Source of the DNA: Saksenaea vasiformis B4078
Taxonomy: Eukaryota; Mucoromycota; Mucoromycetes; Mucorales; Saksenaeaceae
Direction of reading: 5' to 3'
DNA: 64,000 nt
Assembly: GCA_000697055.1 (NCBI GenBank)
Contig: JNDT01001931.1
Span: forward strand, 124,001-188,000
Shown here piece after piece: positions 1 through 12,724 of this stretch. Position 1 is the stretch's first letter, and every line of letters begins with the position of its first letter. The position numbers and the translations under genes are program-made. The notes below the pieces were generated by a model, which was not told where the DNA came from, ran no database searches, and saw only the letters and a list, made by a program, of their open reading frames with translations.

Positions 1-119
1 CTTGCATGGCCTTTTTTTTTTTTTTTTTTTTTTTTTTACCTCGCAACCTTTAAAATGGTTCCATTGCGTTCTAGGATTTCTTTTTGTTCGATTGTCCCTT
101 GCGTCTTCCTTGTAACAGG

Positions 120-1783
120 ATGAGTAGCATACGTTCCGATGTCTACAGCGATAGTGCAAGCACCTTCTATACGGCGTTGGTGAATAGTGACGAGTGCTTT
201 TCGGAGACATCCTCTGCTAGCAATGTCACTTACTATGAATATGTGCAGCCAGCCACGTACGGAACCTCGATAATCCACAAATCATCTATCAATGATATCC
301 CTCAAGCAGATCAGCCTGGCTACGGAACATGCAGCACGTTTGAAGGATCAATGAATCTTGTGAATGCTATGATGGGAACAGGCGTCATTGGACTACCTCT
401 AACTCTCCATATGTGTGGCTTCTGGATGGGCATTGCAGGTTCCATACTCGTGGCAATGTTGACGTGTGTCGCTATGCACTTACTTCTACTCAGCGCGATA
501 CGTTGGAATCACTATAGTCTCGACGGATTATGCTATTGCTTGCTGGGTCAAGCGGGTTCCTTCATGATTAATTTCCTTCTTCTATTTCACACGGCAGGGA
601 CAGCAGTATCGTATTATATTCGTAAGTTGAGTTGCGTCTTTTTGCGCAATAACTGAGCGATTTAATATATTTTAATAGTACTGGGTGACACCATACCAAG
701 TTTATTGCGAACCTATTTTTCCTTTGGAGACCGGACATGGGTAATTCTCTGCATTGGCGTATTCTGCGTAGGTGTGCCTTTGTTCTACTGTTCTTTTTCG
801 GTAATGGTCAAGTATCTCTTTCCAGTGTATACCACTCAGTTTTCCCCGCCACGTCTCATGCATCAGCAAGTGGTCTACTATTTCGGTCATGCTTTTGCCA
901 TTGATACTGATTGGTGTCCTTGTCCGAGTGCCTGTTTATGCGCCCCCATTATCCGAAATTAAGTTGGAAACCATAACCTTATCATTTGACGTCTTCAAAG
1001 GATTATCTATACTATGTCTCTCCTTTGGTTACACACAAAATGCTCTCGCAATCTATCTCAGCCAATATGATCAGCGCCCTTCCAGTTGGCTCTCCCTCAA
1101 TGTCTTGGCTAATAGCTTGGGCTTTATCTTCAATATGGTATTCGCTGTGGCGGGGTATATCTGCTTCGGAAAGGACACGCAGATAAATATACTTCTTAAT
1201 TTTCCTGAAAATGACCCCGTAATCAACATTGTACGCCTGATACTTGGACTGGTTCTGGTCCTATCTCTCCCGTAAGCTGCTTTGTCACTCCTTCCCTTTT
1301 TTTTTCCTATGATCCATGCATGCATCTCTAATCCTCCTGCGTTGTAGTCTATGCATCTATCCGTGCCGCGATGCGTTTGGCAAACTGATGGGATGGGTTG
1401 GTCAAGACCGTGTAATGACCGATAGGGAGCACTACCTATCTACCTTTGTTCTTTCGGGTGGCATATTGTACTTTGGTGCCACACTCACTTCGCTTGGAAA
1501 GACGTTTGATATTATTGGAGGATTTTTGACAACGGCTCTAGGTACGGTAAAACTATTTCTATAGGAAATGTGCGCTGATCTGTACTGTGCAGGATTTTTG
1601 CTGCCCGGCGCAGCCTACTTGTGGACGTTCTTACCAGAAATGTTCTCTGCAAAATGCGAATTAACTTACTTGGTGGCGTATTCGGTGAAAGGATCATGGA
1701 AGTATCTGTTTATAGCTACGTTACTAGTGGTGGTTAGTTTCCCAATTATGTATTTCTCTATTATGGACGCATTTACAGCATAA
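120..1783 (+). CDS. Amino acid transporter, AAAP family (vacuolar AVT-like)
   Basis: Predicted multi-pass membrane permease moving neutral amino acids, probably across the vacuolar membrane. Exons 120-621, 679-767, 826-1271, 1348-1541 and 1593-1783 give 473 residues, normal for the family. A hydrophilic N-terminus of about 80 residues precedes the first helices, which contain NAMMGTGVIGLPLTL, the conserved first transmembrane segment of AAAP (SLC32/36/38) carriers. Later segments include CIPLSFPRHVS and LPLCIYPCRDAF, the position of the family's conserved loop after TM8/9. Joining exon 2 to exon 3 at 767/826 is needed to restore this reading. The ATG at 120 directly follows an acceptor-like AG, so a 5' UTR intron running into the T-rich left edge is possible. 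Substrate and membrane are inferred from the family only. Confidence 0.85.
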
Positions 1784-2722
1784 CATATCTTTCCTCCGTA
1801 TTTATGCACCAAGGGGAGATTTATGCACAAATGGGACAACATTGCAGCCTCAAATTGGTGTCTCTATAAGTGCATATCACGCAAATGCCAATTCTAATGT
1901 CTGTCATCAGCTACAATGTCGATCAGCTCATAGAATAGCTCAACTGCAAATAACTGACACAGTCAAAAGAAAAAGAAGAAGAAGAAAAAAAAAAGAAAAA
2001 GACGGCATACCATTTTCCCACGACACTCTCTAAACAACTTCGATTTCGTTTGCAGCACAAGCTCCTTACCGCTGCGTTGCTCTTAAAATTATTAATTTCT
2101 TTGTCATATGTAGACCGATAGCAAGAGCAAGGGTGCCTTTAGGAAACTGCAACGTAAATCATGATCGCCGACTCAACCTGTAAGTAAAACGTGGTGGTTG
2201 ACATTGTAAATCAAATAAACGATTCAACGCTTACGGAGAAAATTAAGGGACTACTACTATAGGTCAATTGTTTTGCAGAAAACCAGTGCGATATGACTAA
2301 ACAACCCTTTTTTTTACTTTGAGCAAACAATAATTCACAAGTAGTCCATTTCTGTAATTACCTTATATGTGGCACGATTCTTTTTTTTTTTTTTTTCCAA
2401 TATGGGCCTCTCTGTTTCTTAATTGAGCTCTATAGTGACAAGCGTCAGCCTTTTCTTTTTAAAGTTTTCAATTTGATTGGCTGTTCAAATTAGCGGTTAC
2501 TTTTGACCAAATCTCGGGGGAAAGATGAGGATCCCATTATTATTGTATGCAGCTCGTCCAAGTGTCGAATACGCTGTATAAATAACCTTGAGTAGCAGCA
2601 ACTGTTTCTTTCTTTCTTCCTCTTCTCTCGTAAAAACAGCTTTCTTAACTTTACTTCCTTTCTTTCTTTTCTTTTCTTTTCTTTTCTTTTCTACAGCTGA
2701 CTGCTGATCTGCAACTTTTGCC
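1784..2722. other. Intergenic region, no gene recognised
   Basis: Between the transporter and the Whi3-like gene. It holds A/G-rich and T-rich low-complexity stretches (around 1966-2000 and 2655-2692). The pyrimidine-rich tract just before 2723 is typical of fungal promoters or leaders. No coding exon, RNA gene or mobile element recognised. Confidence 0.5.
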
Positions 2723-3297
2723 ATGACCGCCGTAGGGTCCTTGCCATCTGTTGCGCCAATGACTAATGGACTTTACAGCGGATTGCTGCAAAACGGCAAC
2801 TCGATCTCTTCAAACGCTCATGCTTCCTCATTCTCTACCAACAACTCCTCCTTTACTTCTAATAACGGCGAGGAAATATCGACGATATTTGTAGTCGGAT
2901 TTCCTGAAGACATGCAGGAACGTGAGTTCCAAAACATGTTCATTTTTTCTCCTGCGTTTGAAGCCGCCACTCTCAAGGTGCCAAGCAAGGATATGGAGGA
3001 TGATCCGTCCGGTAGAAAGCAGATTGTAAGTTGACAGCACGAGAGAGGGAACAAAAAAAAAGAAGACTGAATCTTATTTTAGATTGGTTTCGCAAAGTTT
3101 CGTACCCGACTTGGGGCAATAGAGGCAAAGGATATACTGAGTGGCAGAAAAGTGGACGCCGAGAAGGGCTCAGTACTCAAAGCGGAGATGGCCAAGAAGA
3201 ATTTGCACACCAAACGTGGTCTTTCGAATGATCAGACGCCACCGATCATACCGGCACACACGAAGTCTTACCCTATTTTGCTACAACAGCAATCATC

Positions 3298-3330
<33 letters not shown>

Positions 3331-4506
3331 GCATCAACAGCAACAGCAGCAACAGCAAACAAAACGTTATCCGCCATCTCTACCTACAAGTCAAGCAGCG
3401 GCTTACGAGGCATTCCATTCCGTGCCGGTCCTTCCAGGGGACATGTTGCCACCCAATGATATGTATGCCGATTTATTCTCAATGAATGGAACACCCAGCT
3501 CAGGCTTCTCAGAATCCGCTTTTGTTTCTCGTGTTTCTCAGAAGTTAGATGGTCGCTCTGGACCTGTTGGCGATGTTTTTAACGGAAATGGTATCGGAAA
3601 CGGATTGATGGCATCAACGTCGGCACGTACGCCCGTAGGTTTCAACCCCGATCATCGATACTGCTCCACGAACATACTTGACAACGACCCCACTGTCAAC
3701 TGCTTATCGAAATCAACTCCTCTTCACACGGATCGCCGTTCATCTCTACTGAGCCCAGGGTTATTTAGTCAAGCCGACTCTAACAATCATCAGCATCATC
3801 ATCTTCATCTTCATCACCAGCATCACCAGCATCACCAAAATCAGCATCAACAGCATCAGCAACACCCGCCTTCGCCACCGCCTCAATCGCATAGTCAAGA
3901 CAGCGCTAGTCTAGGCGGTCGCTTTGGAAACTTGACAATCAACACATCCTCTGCTACAATAACGACAGGCGGACTGCCGTCACCTGGGATCACCTCACCT
4001 ACAGGTTACCAAAGTTTCGGTATCTTAGGGAGCACCAATCCGGCCGACCAGAACCCGCCCTGTAACACGTTGTATGTCGGCAATCTTCCTCCTAATACAA
4101 ATGAAGAGGAGTTGAGGGCGCTTTTCTCCAAATGCGCGGGATACAAACGCCTCTCCTTTCGTGCCAAACCCAACGGGCCGATCTGTTTCGTCGAGTTTGA
4201 CGACGTACCCTACGCGACACAAGCTTTACATGATCTTTACGGAAACCCTTTAAGCAACTCTACAAAGGGTGGTATCCGTTTGTCGTATAGCAAAAATCCA
4301 TTGGTAAAAAAGAAAAAAGAAAAAAAGAAGCAAAAACAAAAAGACCAGTTGTGTAACTTCTTTATTATCATCTCTTTTAGGGCGTTCGCCAAAACTCGAT
4401 CAGCAGTTGTATGTCACCCAGTTCATCTGGTAATGGCGGTTTCGGTTTCCTTGGTGCATTCAACGCCAGACGTGAAAGCTTGTCTTTCGACCCTCAACTA
4501 TCATAA
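2723..4506 (+). CDS. Whi3-like RNA-binding protein with two RRM domains and polyQ tract
   Basis: Cytoplasmic mRNA-binding protein of the Whi3 type, which in yeast retains G1-cyclin mRNA and forms condensates. Exons 2723-3025, 3083-4303 and 4381-4506 give 549 residues. RRM1 starts near residue 52 ([12 protein letters not shown]) and is split by intron 1. A glutamine run lies near residues 171-193, followed by a His/Gln-rich segment. RRM2 (about 427-507) has the RNP2 motif [10 protein letters not shown] and an RNP1-like GPICFVEF, and ends in [15 protein letters not shown], a signature of the Whi3 group. The last exon is found only by splicing out an A-rich 77-nt intron; without it the frame runs on into non-coding sequence. 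The polyQ and His/Gln tracts suggest condensate-forming behaviour; that is inference. Confidence 0.85.
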
Positions 4507-5930
4507 AATTTTAGCATATTCTGTATTACCCATCAAGAGCCAGAGTACAAAGACAAAACAAAACAAAAAAGTACACCAGCACTATCTATCTCCCCTCTTC
4601 TCCCCCCTCCCCCCTCCCTTTTCCAATTACTTTCTATCACGCCATGTCTCTGCATGTAACAACAAATTTCATTTATTTTCCTATCCTTCATATGATATAG
4701 TTCTTAACAAATACCACCATACTATGTTATTACCATTTCGGATACCTTTGTGAAATGTTGCGTGCTCCTAAAGAATTTGCTTTATATATATTTATATATA
4801 TGGTAAGACAGCTTGGTCCCCGGACAGAACTTCTGCTTTCAGCTGGAAGCTTAATAGACCGCGTATTGCGCAAGTTCGTTAACAACTGTATACGGTGCTG
4901 TGGGTTACAGCTATGACTGCATGAGGTAACGAGGTCGATACGCACTCTAACCTATAGCCATGTTCATATCTCCTACACTGAAGGAGCATCATTTATGATT
5001 TATGTGAATGTTTTGAGCATCACTTGTTTGTTTACTCCAGTAGGATAATCCGTATTCCGTATTACAATCAATAACATGACACATGCTAGATTATCTGGAC
5101 AGATCGCCCACCAGACGTGAACGGTCTTGAGGGTGGTTTATGTTTTTATTATTTTACTGCGCTGTTTGTAGATAAGTGGTTGAAATGGTGATACAATGAT
5201 CGTGAGCCTAGAGACTGTGCAACACGAAAGAGAATGTACTAGAGATCGTAGATATATTTTGTTAGAAGTAAAAAATTGCCCTTTTGAGTCAGGTATCTGG
5301 TAGAGTCTGGAGAGGGAATCGAGATGCATGCTGCCAAGTGTCACAAAATGAGAGGCTGAAAAAAAGATGGCACGCCAAGAAATATCTAAAGTCCTTGCAA
5401 CCAAAGAAGAATAAGTCAAGTAATGACCGACTGTTCGGGTTTACTGATGGTATCCTAGGTGAAGCTGACTAATTAAAGCCATGTATCCTTCAAGTGTCTT
5501 CTGAGGCATCACGTCGATCATCTCGTCGTTTTTTGTCTGCAGCGGCCTTGTGAGATGAGATGACTTGCTGTCAAAAGCTCCGGGCGGGAAGCTGGGTTTG
5601 TGATCTCCGACGGAACACCGTGATGAATAAATACCCTGTCCTATTTCATTTCGTTTTCTTCTCATATTATCTCTAACTTAAGCGAGGGACGCGCATCTGA
5701 ATAGGAACACGCATCTTCCCGCTTTCTTTTGAATTTTCAAAACGGTACGTAGAGAATCGTATCTACTCTCTCTTTTCACTATCGAGTGTGTGGCTTTTTA
5801 TTTCTTCCATAACTCACTTGCTTCTTCATCATTTAGTTTGCCAACCTTCTTCTCTCATCCCACAACAAACACCGCGGATTCAAGCGGTGCAGCGATCGAA
5901 CTAAAAAGCTCTTCTAAAGATCAGCCGAAC
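4507..5930. other. Intergenic region and INO1-like gene promoter
   Basis: About 1.4 kb between the Whi3-like gene and the inositol-phosphate synthase. I see a TA-rich stretch near 4783-4801 and pyrimidine-rich sequence before the start at 5931. The open stretch in the synthase frame upstream of 5931 is T-rich and looks like leader rather than protein. I did not find a convincing yeast-type inositol-responsive element. Confidence 0.4.
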
Positions 5931-7464
5931 ATGTCTCCTCCTAATGTTGAAAATCACCATGGTGCACCAGCAAATGGTGTCGCCACTCCATTGTTCAAGG
6001 TGAACTCTCCCAATGTCGCCTACTCCGACAAGCATATTAGAAGCACCTACACCTATTCCAACTCGATCGTCAACAGACAACCTGATGGTTCTTTGGTTGT
6101 TGAGCCTGTCGAGCAGACCTTCCACTTCAAGACAGAAAGAACTGTCCCTCGTGTGGGGTAAGTAAGCAAAAAAAAAATATAAATAGTTAGCAAAAGCATC
6201 ATGGGCTCTGAAGGTAATCATCTAAATGGCTGGGTTATATATAGTTTGATGATGGTAGGTTGGGGTGGCAACAATGGCTCAACCTTGACTGCCTCTATCC
6301 TTGCTCACAAGCGCAAATTGACTTGGCGTACCAAGTCTGGCGTGCACCATCCCAATTACTGGGGATCGGTTACCCAAGCCACTACTGTTCGTCTTGGTGT
6401 AGATGCCAAGGGTGAGGATGTCTACATTCCATTGTCGCAGATGTTGCCTTTGGTAAACCCTACTGACTTGGTGCTCGGTGGATGGGATATCTCGAAGAAG
6501 AACTTGGCCAAAGCCATGGAGCGTGCTGAAGTACTTGAGTACGATCTCCAGCGTCAAGTGGCCGAGGAAATGGCTACAATGGTTCCATTGCCTTCCATCT
6601 ACTACCCCGACTTTATCGCCGCTAACCAATCTGACCGTGCCGACAATCTGATTCCCGGTGACGACAAGCGCAAGCATACTGATCACATTCGCAAGGACAT
6701 TAGAGACTTTAAGGCTGCTAACAACCTCGACAAGGTCATCGTTGTGTGGACTGCCAATACCGAGCGTTATGCTGACATCTTACCTGGCGTGAATGACACG
6801 GCTGATAACTTCTTGGCTGCTGTGCAAAATTCTCATCCTGAAATTGCTCCCTCTTCTGTGTTTGCATTGGCGTGTATCGAAGAAGGCGTGCCTTTCATCA
6901 ATGGATCGCCGCAGAACACCTTCGTTCCTGGTCTTATTCAGTTGGCCGAACGTACCAAGGCATTCATTGGTGGCGACGATTTCAAGTCTGGACAGACGAA
7001 ATTCAAGTCCGCCATCGTCGATTTCTTGGTAAACGCTGGCATTAAACCCGTGGGCATCACGTCGTACAACCATCTGGGTAACAACGATGGAAAGAACCTC
7101 TCGTCGCACAAACAATTTAGAAGCAAAGAGATTTCCAAGTCCACTGTGGTTGATGACATGGTCGCAGCAAACCACATTCTGTATAAGAAGGATGAACATC
7201 CCGATCACACCGTTGTTATCAAGTACGTTCCATCCGTTGGTGATTCCAAGCGTGCCTTGGATGAGTATGAATGCGACATCTTTATGGGTGGCCGTCAGAC
7301 GATCTCTGTGTACAATGTCTGCGAAGACTCGTTGTTGGCCTCGCCCCTGATTATCGATCTTGCCGTGATGGCTGAATTGATGACTCGTATCGAGTACAAG
7401 ACTGCTGACATGCCTGAGTTCAGCAAGTTCCATAGCGTCTTGTCGATTTTGAGCTGTAAGTTTC

Positions 7465-7503
<39 letters not shown>

Positions 7504-7697
7504 GATTGTGTAACTTGGTATACTGAATTCATGTTTTTATCTTAGATATGCTCAAAGCACCTATGGTTTCGCCAGGAACCCCCGTGGTCAATGCTCTCGG
7601 AAGACAGCGCACAGCTATTGAGAATTTCTTCAGAGCATGTGTCGGCCTGGCTCCAAACAACGACATGGGCTTGGAACATAAGATCTGGAAGGCATAA
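5931..7697 (+). CDS. INO1: Inositol-3-phosphate synthase
   Basis: Cytosolic NAD-dependent enzyme that converts glucose 6-phosphate to inositol 3-phosphate, the first step of inositol and phosphatidylinositol synthesis. Exons 5931-6157, 6245-7455 and 7546-7697 give 529 residues, the usual size. The NAD-binding glycine motif GWGGNNG follows intron 1 directly. Canonical family blocks are present: [22 protein letters not shown] and [10 protein letters not shown]. The C-terminus [11 protein letters not shown] to the stop is complete. Intron 2 carries a long GA dinucleotide run. The start at 5931 gives the typical N-terminus ([15 protein letters not shown] about 25 residues in). The gene is convergent with the Get4 gene, with 77 bp between stop codons. 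Confidence 0.96.
7468..7500 (+). repeat. GA dinucleotide microsatellite in INO1 intron 2
   Basis: Near-perfect run of about 16 GA units inside the second intron of the inositol-3-phosphate synthase gene. Likely length-polymorphic. Confidence 0.9.
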
Positions 7698-7774
7698 ACA
7701 ATTAAGATACATAGATATCTGAATCGATCTCCTTTTTTTATGAATTCACATTAACAAATGATTAAAGTGCAATG

Positions 7775-9135
7775 TTAATCGAGGTCAACATTGGATGATT
7801 TCGTTGGTCTTCCTGCAATCGCTGGGGCCGATCCCGGCTGCGGGCCTGCAAAGAAACTACTCATTAGATCTTGCAACATGTTGGCTTGCTTCTTGGGTTT
7901 GGGAATATTGAAGAACACTGAACCAATATCTTCCAACAGCTGTTTTTTTTTCCTGGTTAGCACCGTACTTCGCCCTTGATGCTCTCCTTTTTCTCTTTTT
8001 ACCTCTTCAAATCCCTTTTCTTCTCGGTACAGGTCCGCGTATTTCTGCTTCAGTTGCTTAAACAATTCAGCTGCATCTCGTTGGACCGTCAGCAAGATCA
8101 GTTGTGCAAAATTCAGCCAGGCATCGTCAAAAACGGCAACGTCTGTGGGTTCGTCAGCTGGTGCCCGGCGCACTTTTGATGTAGTTGCTGGTTCCAGCTT
8201 CTGTACAGACATGAAACTCTTAAAGGCAAGCGTGGCGTGATGCACGTTTTTCATTGCCAGGAGCCTTTTGTATGACGCGTAAGATTGGGGGGGGGGAAAT
8301 CTCTCCTTTCACAAGTTGCACTTACTGGAGTACTGCACGAGCAATATAAAGACCTTTCTGCTCTTCCTTCTGTTGTACAGCCCAATCATATGCCACCTGT
8401 CCAAGTAATTCAGCGCTCTGGTCAGTGCCCACCAACAAATGCTCTTCAGCCGGTGCGAATTGACCCTCTTTTTTTTGCATGTAAGATCAATCTGTACACT
8501 TCCAGGTTGATCGTTTCTTTACCATGATAAAACATTGTTCCCACGTAATCATGTAATTCTGGATCACCTTCACGGTACTCGCCCTGCTTTTGTGTCCATC
8601 TAAATCATTTTTGCTGATCATGAGTCCGATTCGTTGACGTACAGGTACCCCCAGCCTTACCCGAACGCAGAACTAATAAACGACTTGCGGCCAGGTTCAT
8701 TTGATGGATATAACGAAAGGATCTCGACCACACGATCTACAAATTGTTAAGCTTCTTCTACTACATTCATTGACAATGAAAAAAGTAAAAGACTGTACCT
8801 AACGAATCGGCATCAACAGGTACGGCTGCTGTGGCGTACGTGTCAAGCATATAATTAGCCAAATCAGAACCGGAAGCACTCTGCTGATGTTTCATCAGAG
8901 AGACTGCTCCATCGTGAAGTAGCTGAATGGCATGCTTGTATTTTTGCTGCTTGTTATATCTTTAACAAAAGAACGTAGTTAATAGCTTAGTGCAGCACTT
9001 TGGGAAAATTGCGTCTATTTCTTCTTCTTACCTTCGTGCAACGGTTCGATACATCTGATGTGCTTCGTAATAGTTGCCATTATTAACAGAATCCTGAAGT
9101 TTTTGCAAGGTTTTCTCTGTGCCTTTATGCGACAT
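7775..9135 (-). CDS. GET4: Get4-like tail-anchored protein insertion factor
   Basis: Cytosolic alpha-solenoid protein. In yeast and animals Get4 (TRC35), with Get5, hands tail-anchored membrane proteins from Sgt2 to Get3 for insertion into the ER. Seven exons on the minus strand (9032-9135, 8799-8959, 8661-8736, 8523-8599, 8326-8467, 8003-8264, 7775-7939) give 328 residues, matching family length. The N-terminus has the family pattern NGNYYEAHQMYRT. Later blocks include GSDLANYMLDTY, GDPELHDYVGTMFY and AVLQLLAMKNVHHA. The last intron (7940-8002, 63 nt, no in-frame stop) would add 21 lysine-rich residues if retained; removing it gives KGFEELLEDIGSVFF, which fits the family better. A long G run (8288-8295) lies in another intron. 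Confidence 0.88.
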
Positions 9136-9751
9136 GATGTTGGTGTGCGACAGAAACAGCAACTTCTGGGCGCGTCCCAGCTGGGTAATTCTTTCTTGGG
9201 ACTCGCAATTTGACGCCCCGCAACGGGCTTCATTATTAGCGATTTTTACGGGCGCCACGACGTGCACGTAAATGACGTGAATGAGAAAGAAGCCATGCAC
9301 TTCAGAAAAAGGACAGGATGTGGTTGAGACTTTACCGAGGTAGTAGTTTGGAAATGATCGGGGACATAGAATTGTGGATCAGGTACACACGCTCTACCTT
9401 GAACTGTACTGAAGAACATAAGCCTTACTCTTTGGCATGTTGTTTACCATCCGCTGCCTATTTGATCGTAAGCTGCGAGTACTTGTGTTTTTCCTTGTCT
9501 TTGTTTAGAAAAACTCACTGCTACGGCTGACATCCAATGTGCAAACACCGTTCCTAAGTGCTACCTTCTCTTCTTTCTACCAAACTATACATGAAAACGT
9601 GCTAAACTAGATTTAATGGTAACAGCATTCGATGATTTAGATTTCCAACACCGGATACCAATAAATGTTGTTCTTAAAATGCGAACTGTAACCTTTGTTT
9701 GCCTTTAGTGAACTTTATATTCTCTAGCATAATGGAAAGGGAGATGGCAAA

Positions 9752-9776
9752 GGTGGTATATATATATATATATATA
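9752..9776. repeat. TA dinucleotide microsatellite
   Basis: About 12 TA units in intergenic DNA. Confidence 0.85.
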
Positions 9777-10742
9777 TTCGTTAACCGGAGATTAAAACGC
9801 AAGGCTATATCTTGTGGTAAACATTGAACAATGCAATACATCACAGAGAGTCTTGTAACAAACCTTCAAGCTATACCAGTAATATTCACTGATCACACGT
9901 TACCGACGTCAACTCAAATGAAATACAAGGAGGAATAGGCTGAACAAAAAAATGATGAAAGAAGCGACAGGGAGGAGGTTGACCAGCAGGTTGAATTTCG
10001 GAAAAAGATTGCAGGAAAAGCAGCCCTCCCCCCGCTGAGATAACGTTGTAGAATAGAGTGATCTACCCACCTACTGACCCGCTTAAAAAGAAAAAAGGAA
10101 ATGCCGAAACGTAGTGAGTCCCGATATACCTGTTTAGAGATTATTTCCATTTGCATCCAATCGAATGCATGCTAATGTACATGCTGTCGGAAAACAAATC
10201 ACGTCCCTTCTCTTTTTTTTTTTTTCACACACCTCAAAGAAAAACCTTTTTACCAATTAAGTTTTGTTCACCATCGGACTCTCTTATCAGTGATACGCGC
10301 AAAGCACTTCCTCAGTTACCCGACAATCATGAGGAAAAAAAAAAGAAAATACTATGGGGACACAGCAGGAATGATCAATCATTCGCTTGTGGAGATCACT
10401 GCACACAGACTCGCCCGCAAATCATGCCAAAAGATTTAGCTGCAAGAAAGAGGGCTAATTTCCGCCCTTGCGCCAAGGATTGCTTTTTTTTTTGTCATAA
10501 ATTAAAAAAGGGTACTACTACTTAAATAAACCCGTTTGTATGACACTACGAGATGATCATTATTCAATATGCTCTGTCCTTTTCGTTGGCTCATGAGTTG
10601 ATAAGGGCTCCGCCCCAGCTATACGGGATGGGGGCGTTCAGGCTGTGAAACTATTGTTAAATAGGATAATCCTACTATCCATAGCTAGTAGCATTTTAGA
10701 AAAAAAATTCAGTCCGCAAAATGAGGTGTCGGAAATAAGCCG

Positions 10743-10750
10743 TATATAAA
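10743..10750 (+). promoter_or_regulatory. TATA box of the RNase T2 gene
   Basis: TATATAAA about 47 nt before the start codon at 10797, followed by a pyrimidine-rich leader. This is a conventional TATA promoter and fits a regulated secreted enzyme. Confidence 0.6.
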
Positions 10751-10796
10751 AACTGCACGTCTTTTCCTTCCTGTTTTCTTTCTTCCTCGAATTATC

Positions 10797-11821
10797 ATGA
10801 AGTCTTCCTTTGTGCTGTCCAGTTCGCTTTTCCTAACGGCGATCTCTTCTGTTGCTGCAGGTCCGGTGTTGTTTCCACGAGCAGCCGATTCGTGTCCTGG
10901 TAAGGAGCCGTCATGTTCGTTACCAATGACTTATACTTTGTTATATTAGCTGATGTTCTGTCCTGCTCTGGTAGTTCCTCCAATACTTGCTGTTCACCAA
11001 AGTATGGTCTTTTGGTTCTTGTTCAGCAGGTAAAAAAAAAAAAAAAAAAGAATGCGAAGATGATGCTTCTGGAAAGGACTTTTTCTCTGACCTATCCTTT
11101 CATTTTTTTTTTTTACAGTGGCTTCCAGATTATGGTCCGGAAAATGCTTTTACACTGCATGGTCTGTGGCCTGATACTTGCAATGGTGGCCGAACACCGG
11201 ACTCTGGTTGTGATGATTCCCGTGCTTACAGTGATGTTGGTTCCATTGTCCAGAGCGGTAAACCATCGCTTTACCAAGAAATGAACACATATTGGCCGTC
11301 CTACAAAGGTAAGTAACATCACTTTTATTAAAAGCTAAGCCTAATCGGGGAATACCCATTTAAGGTGATAACAGCGCTTTCTGGACTCATGAATGGGACA
11401 AGCACGGTAAGTGCGGTAGACACTATCCTTTATGAAGGTGACTAAAAAAAAAATTCAACATACAGGTACCTGCGTAACCACATTGGATCCTTCGTGCTTT
11501 GGTTCCTCGTACGAAAAATATCAGGACATGTTTACCTACTTCCAGCAAGTCTTGGATCTTCGCAAACAGTACGACTTGTACTCTATCCTTCAAAACGCAA
11601 ACATCACGCCTGGCCAGGGATCTGTGTCCATCGGTGACATCGAATCCGCTATCCAGTCTGCTGTGGGTGTAAAGCCTAAGGTCTCGTGTCACAACGGTGC
11701 GATCAATGAAATCTGGCTCTATTTCAACGTCAAGGGCGCAAGTAACTATGTTCCTATAGATTCCGTTGAAGGATCTACTTGTTCAGGATCCACTACATAC
11801 CCAGCCAAGAACAACAACTAA
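10797..11821 (+). CDS. Secreted ribonuclease T2
   Basis: Extracellular or vacuolar RNase of the T2 family that cleaves RNA through a 2',3'-cyclic phosphate. Exons 10797-10899, 10950-11029, 11119-11308, 11365-11406 and 11466-11821 give 256 residues. Residues 1-21 form a signal peptide (MKSSFVLSSSLFLTAISSVAA). Both catalytic segments are intact: CAS I FTLHGLWPD and CAS II HEWDKHGTC; the latter is assembled across the 42-nt fourth exon. Cysteine positions (SCSGSSSNTCCSP and others) match the disulfide pattern of Rhizopus RNase Rh, so the family assignment is firm. The short fourth exon carries much of CAS II, so missplicing there would destroy activity. Confidence 0.95.
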
Positions 11822-12724
11822 TCACTCTAAACGTCAGGGTTGTTTGTTGATGTAGAATATTATTTATTTGTCCATTTTGTTTACTACAATATATAAAAGA
11901 ATGTTACCTACCGTGACATGCAGACGTTTCTATACACTACTGTCTACGGATATTTCTTGAGGTTTTACAAATACGCAGCAATTGATGGACTTGGCTTACA
12001 GTGCTCGACCATCCATACTAAGTTTCGGAGGGTAGTGCTCCCCTAGCTGGCTTGTATCCCGCCTTCCAATGAGCCTAGATGAAACATGTGTCGTTCTGCA
12101 TACGGATTTTACCGGTCCAACGGCTATTGAGTCGTCCACGTGGACTTGTAAGGTCTGGTAATTCGAGGAACTGCGTCTCACGAATACGTTGTATCATCCG
12201 AACGTGAAATACAATAATTTAGCGCATGCCATCGACTTATTACGATCTGAAATAGTTAAGCGCGCTGTAGCAATGCTATCCTAGAGGAGGAAAATCATAC
12301 AAGCTAAAGAGCACCTAAAAGAGACATGAATCCTCTGAGTGCACAACTGTCATCATTGACTTATTGTTGGCAGAGATTCTCTTTTTTGCTCCTTGAAGCA
12401 GGTCCTTCCATTCGGACGTAAGGATAAAATGTAATTCAATAGCAAGACATCTGCTTTTGCTCCCTCGAAATTATTCGGCATTTAAACCGTCTCAAACTGT
12501 GAGTAATCATGCGACCATTTGCTATTGCCATTCACGTACCTGCGGGACTCCTATGTAGAAGGATCCCTCACCAGAATCCTAGGATATCATTACGGTTTTT
12601 AGAAGTCTTTAGTAGATAGAAGCAAACAACTCTCTGTAAAAAGTTGCGTACCGTGACGTGCAGAGCAGAGAAAAGACAAAAAAGAAAGAGAATTATCAAG
12701 TCTTTCCTCAACGAAAGGTCCTCC
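11822..12724. other. Intergenic region, no gene recognised
   Basis: About 0.9 kb between the RNase gene and the mismatch-repair gene. No coding exon, RNA gene or repeat copy recognised; the A/G-rich stretch before 12725 is probably leader. Confidence 0.5.

Larger units (their letters stand above)
9136..10796. other. Intergenic region, no gene recognised
   Basis: About 1.65 kb between Get4 (divergent start) and the RNase T2 gene. It contains the TA microsatellite at 9752-9776 and several homopolymer runs. I see no supported coding exon, tRNA or repeat copy. Confidence 0.5.

Noticed and set aside
6279..7532. Long minus-strand frames across INO1 (up to 250 codons)
   Set aside because: Antisense shadows of the highly codon-biased INO1 exon; the plus-strand protein is unmistakable.
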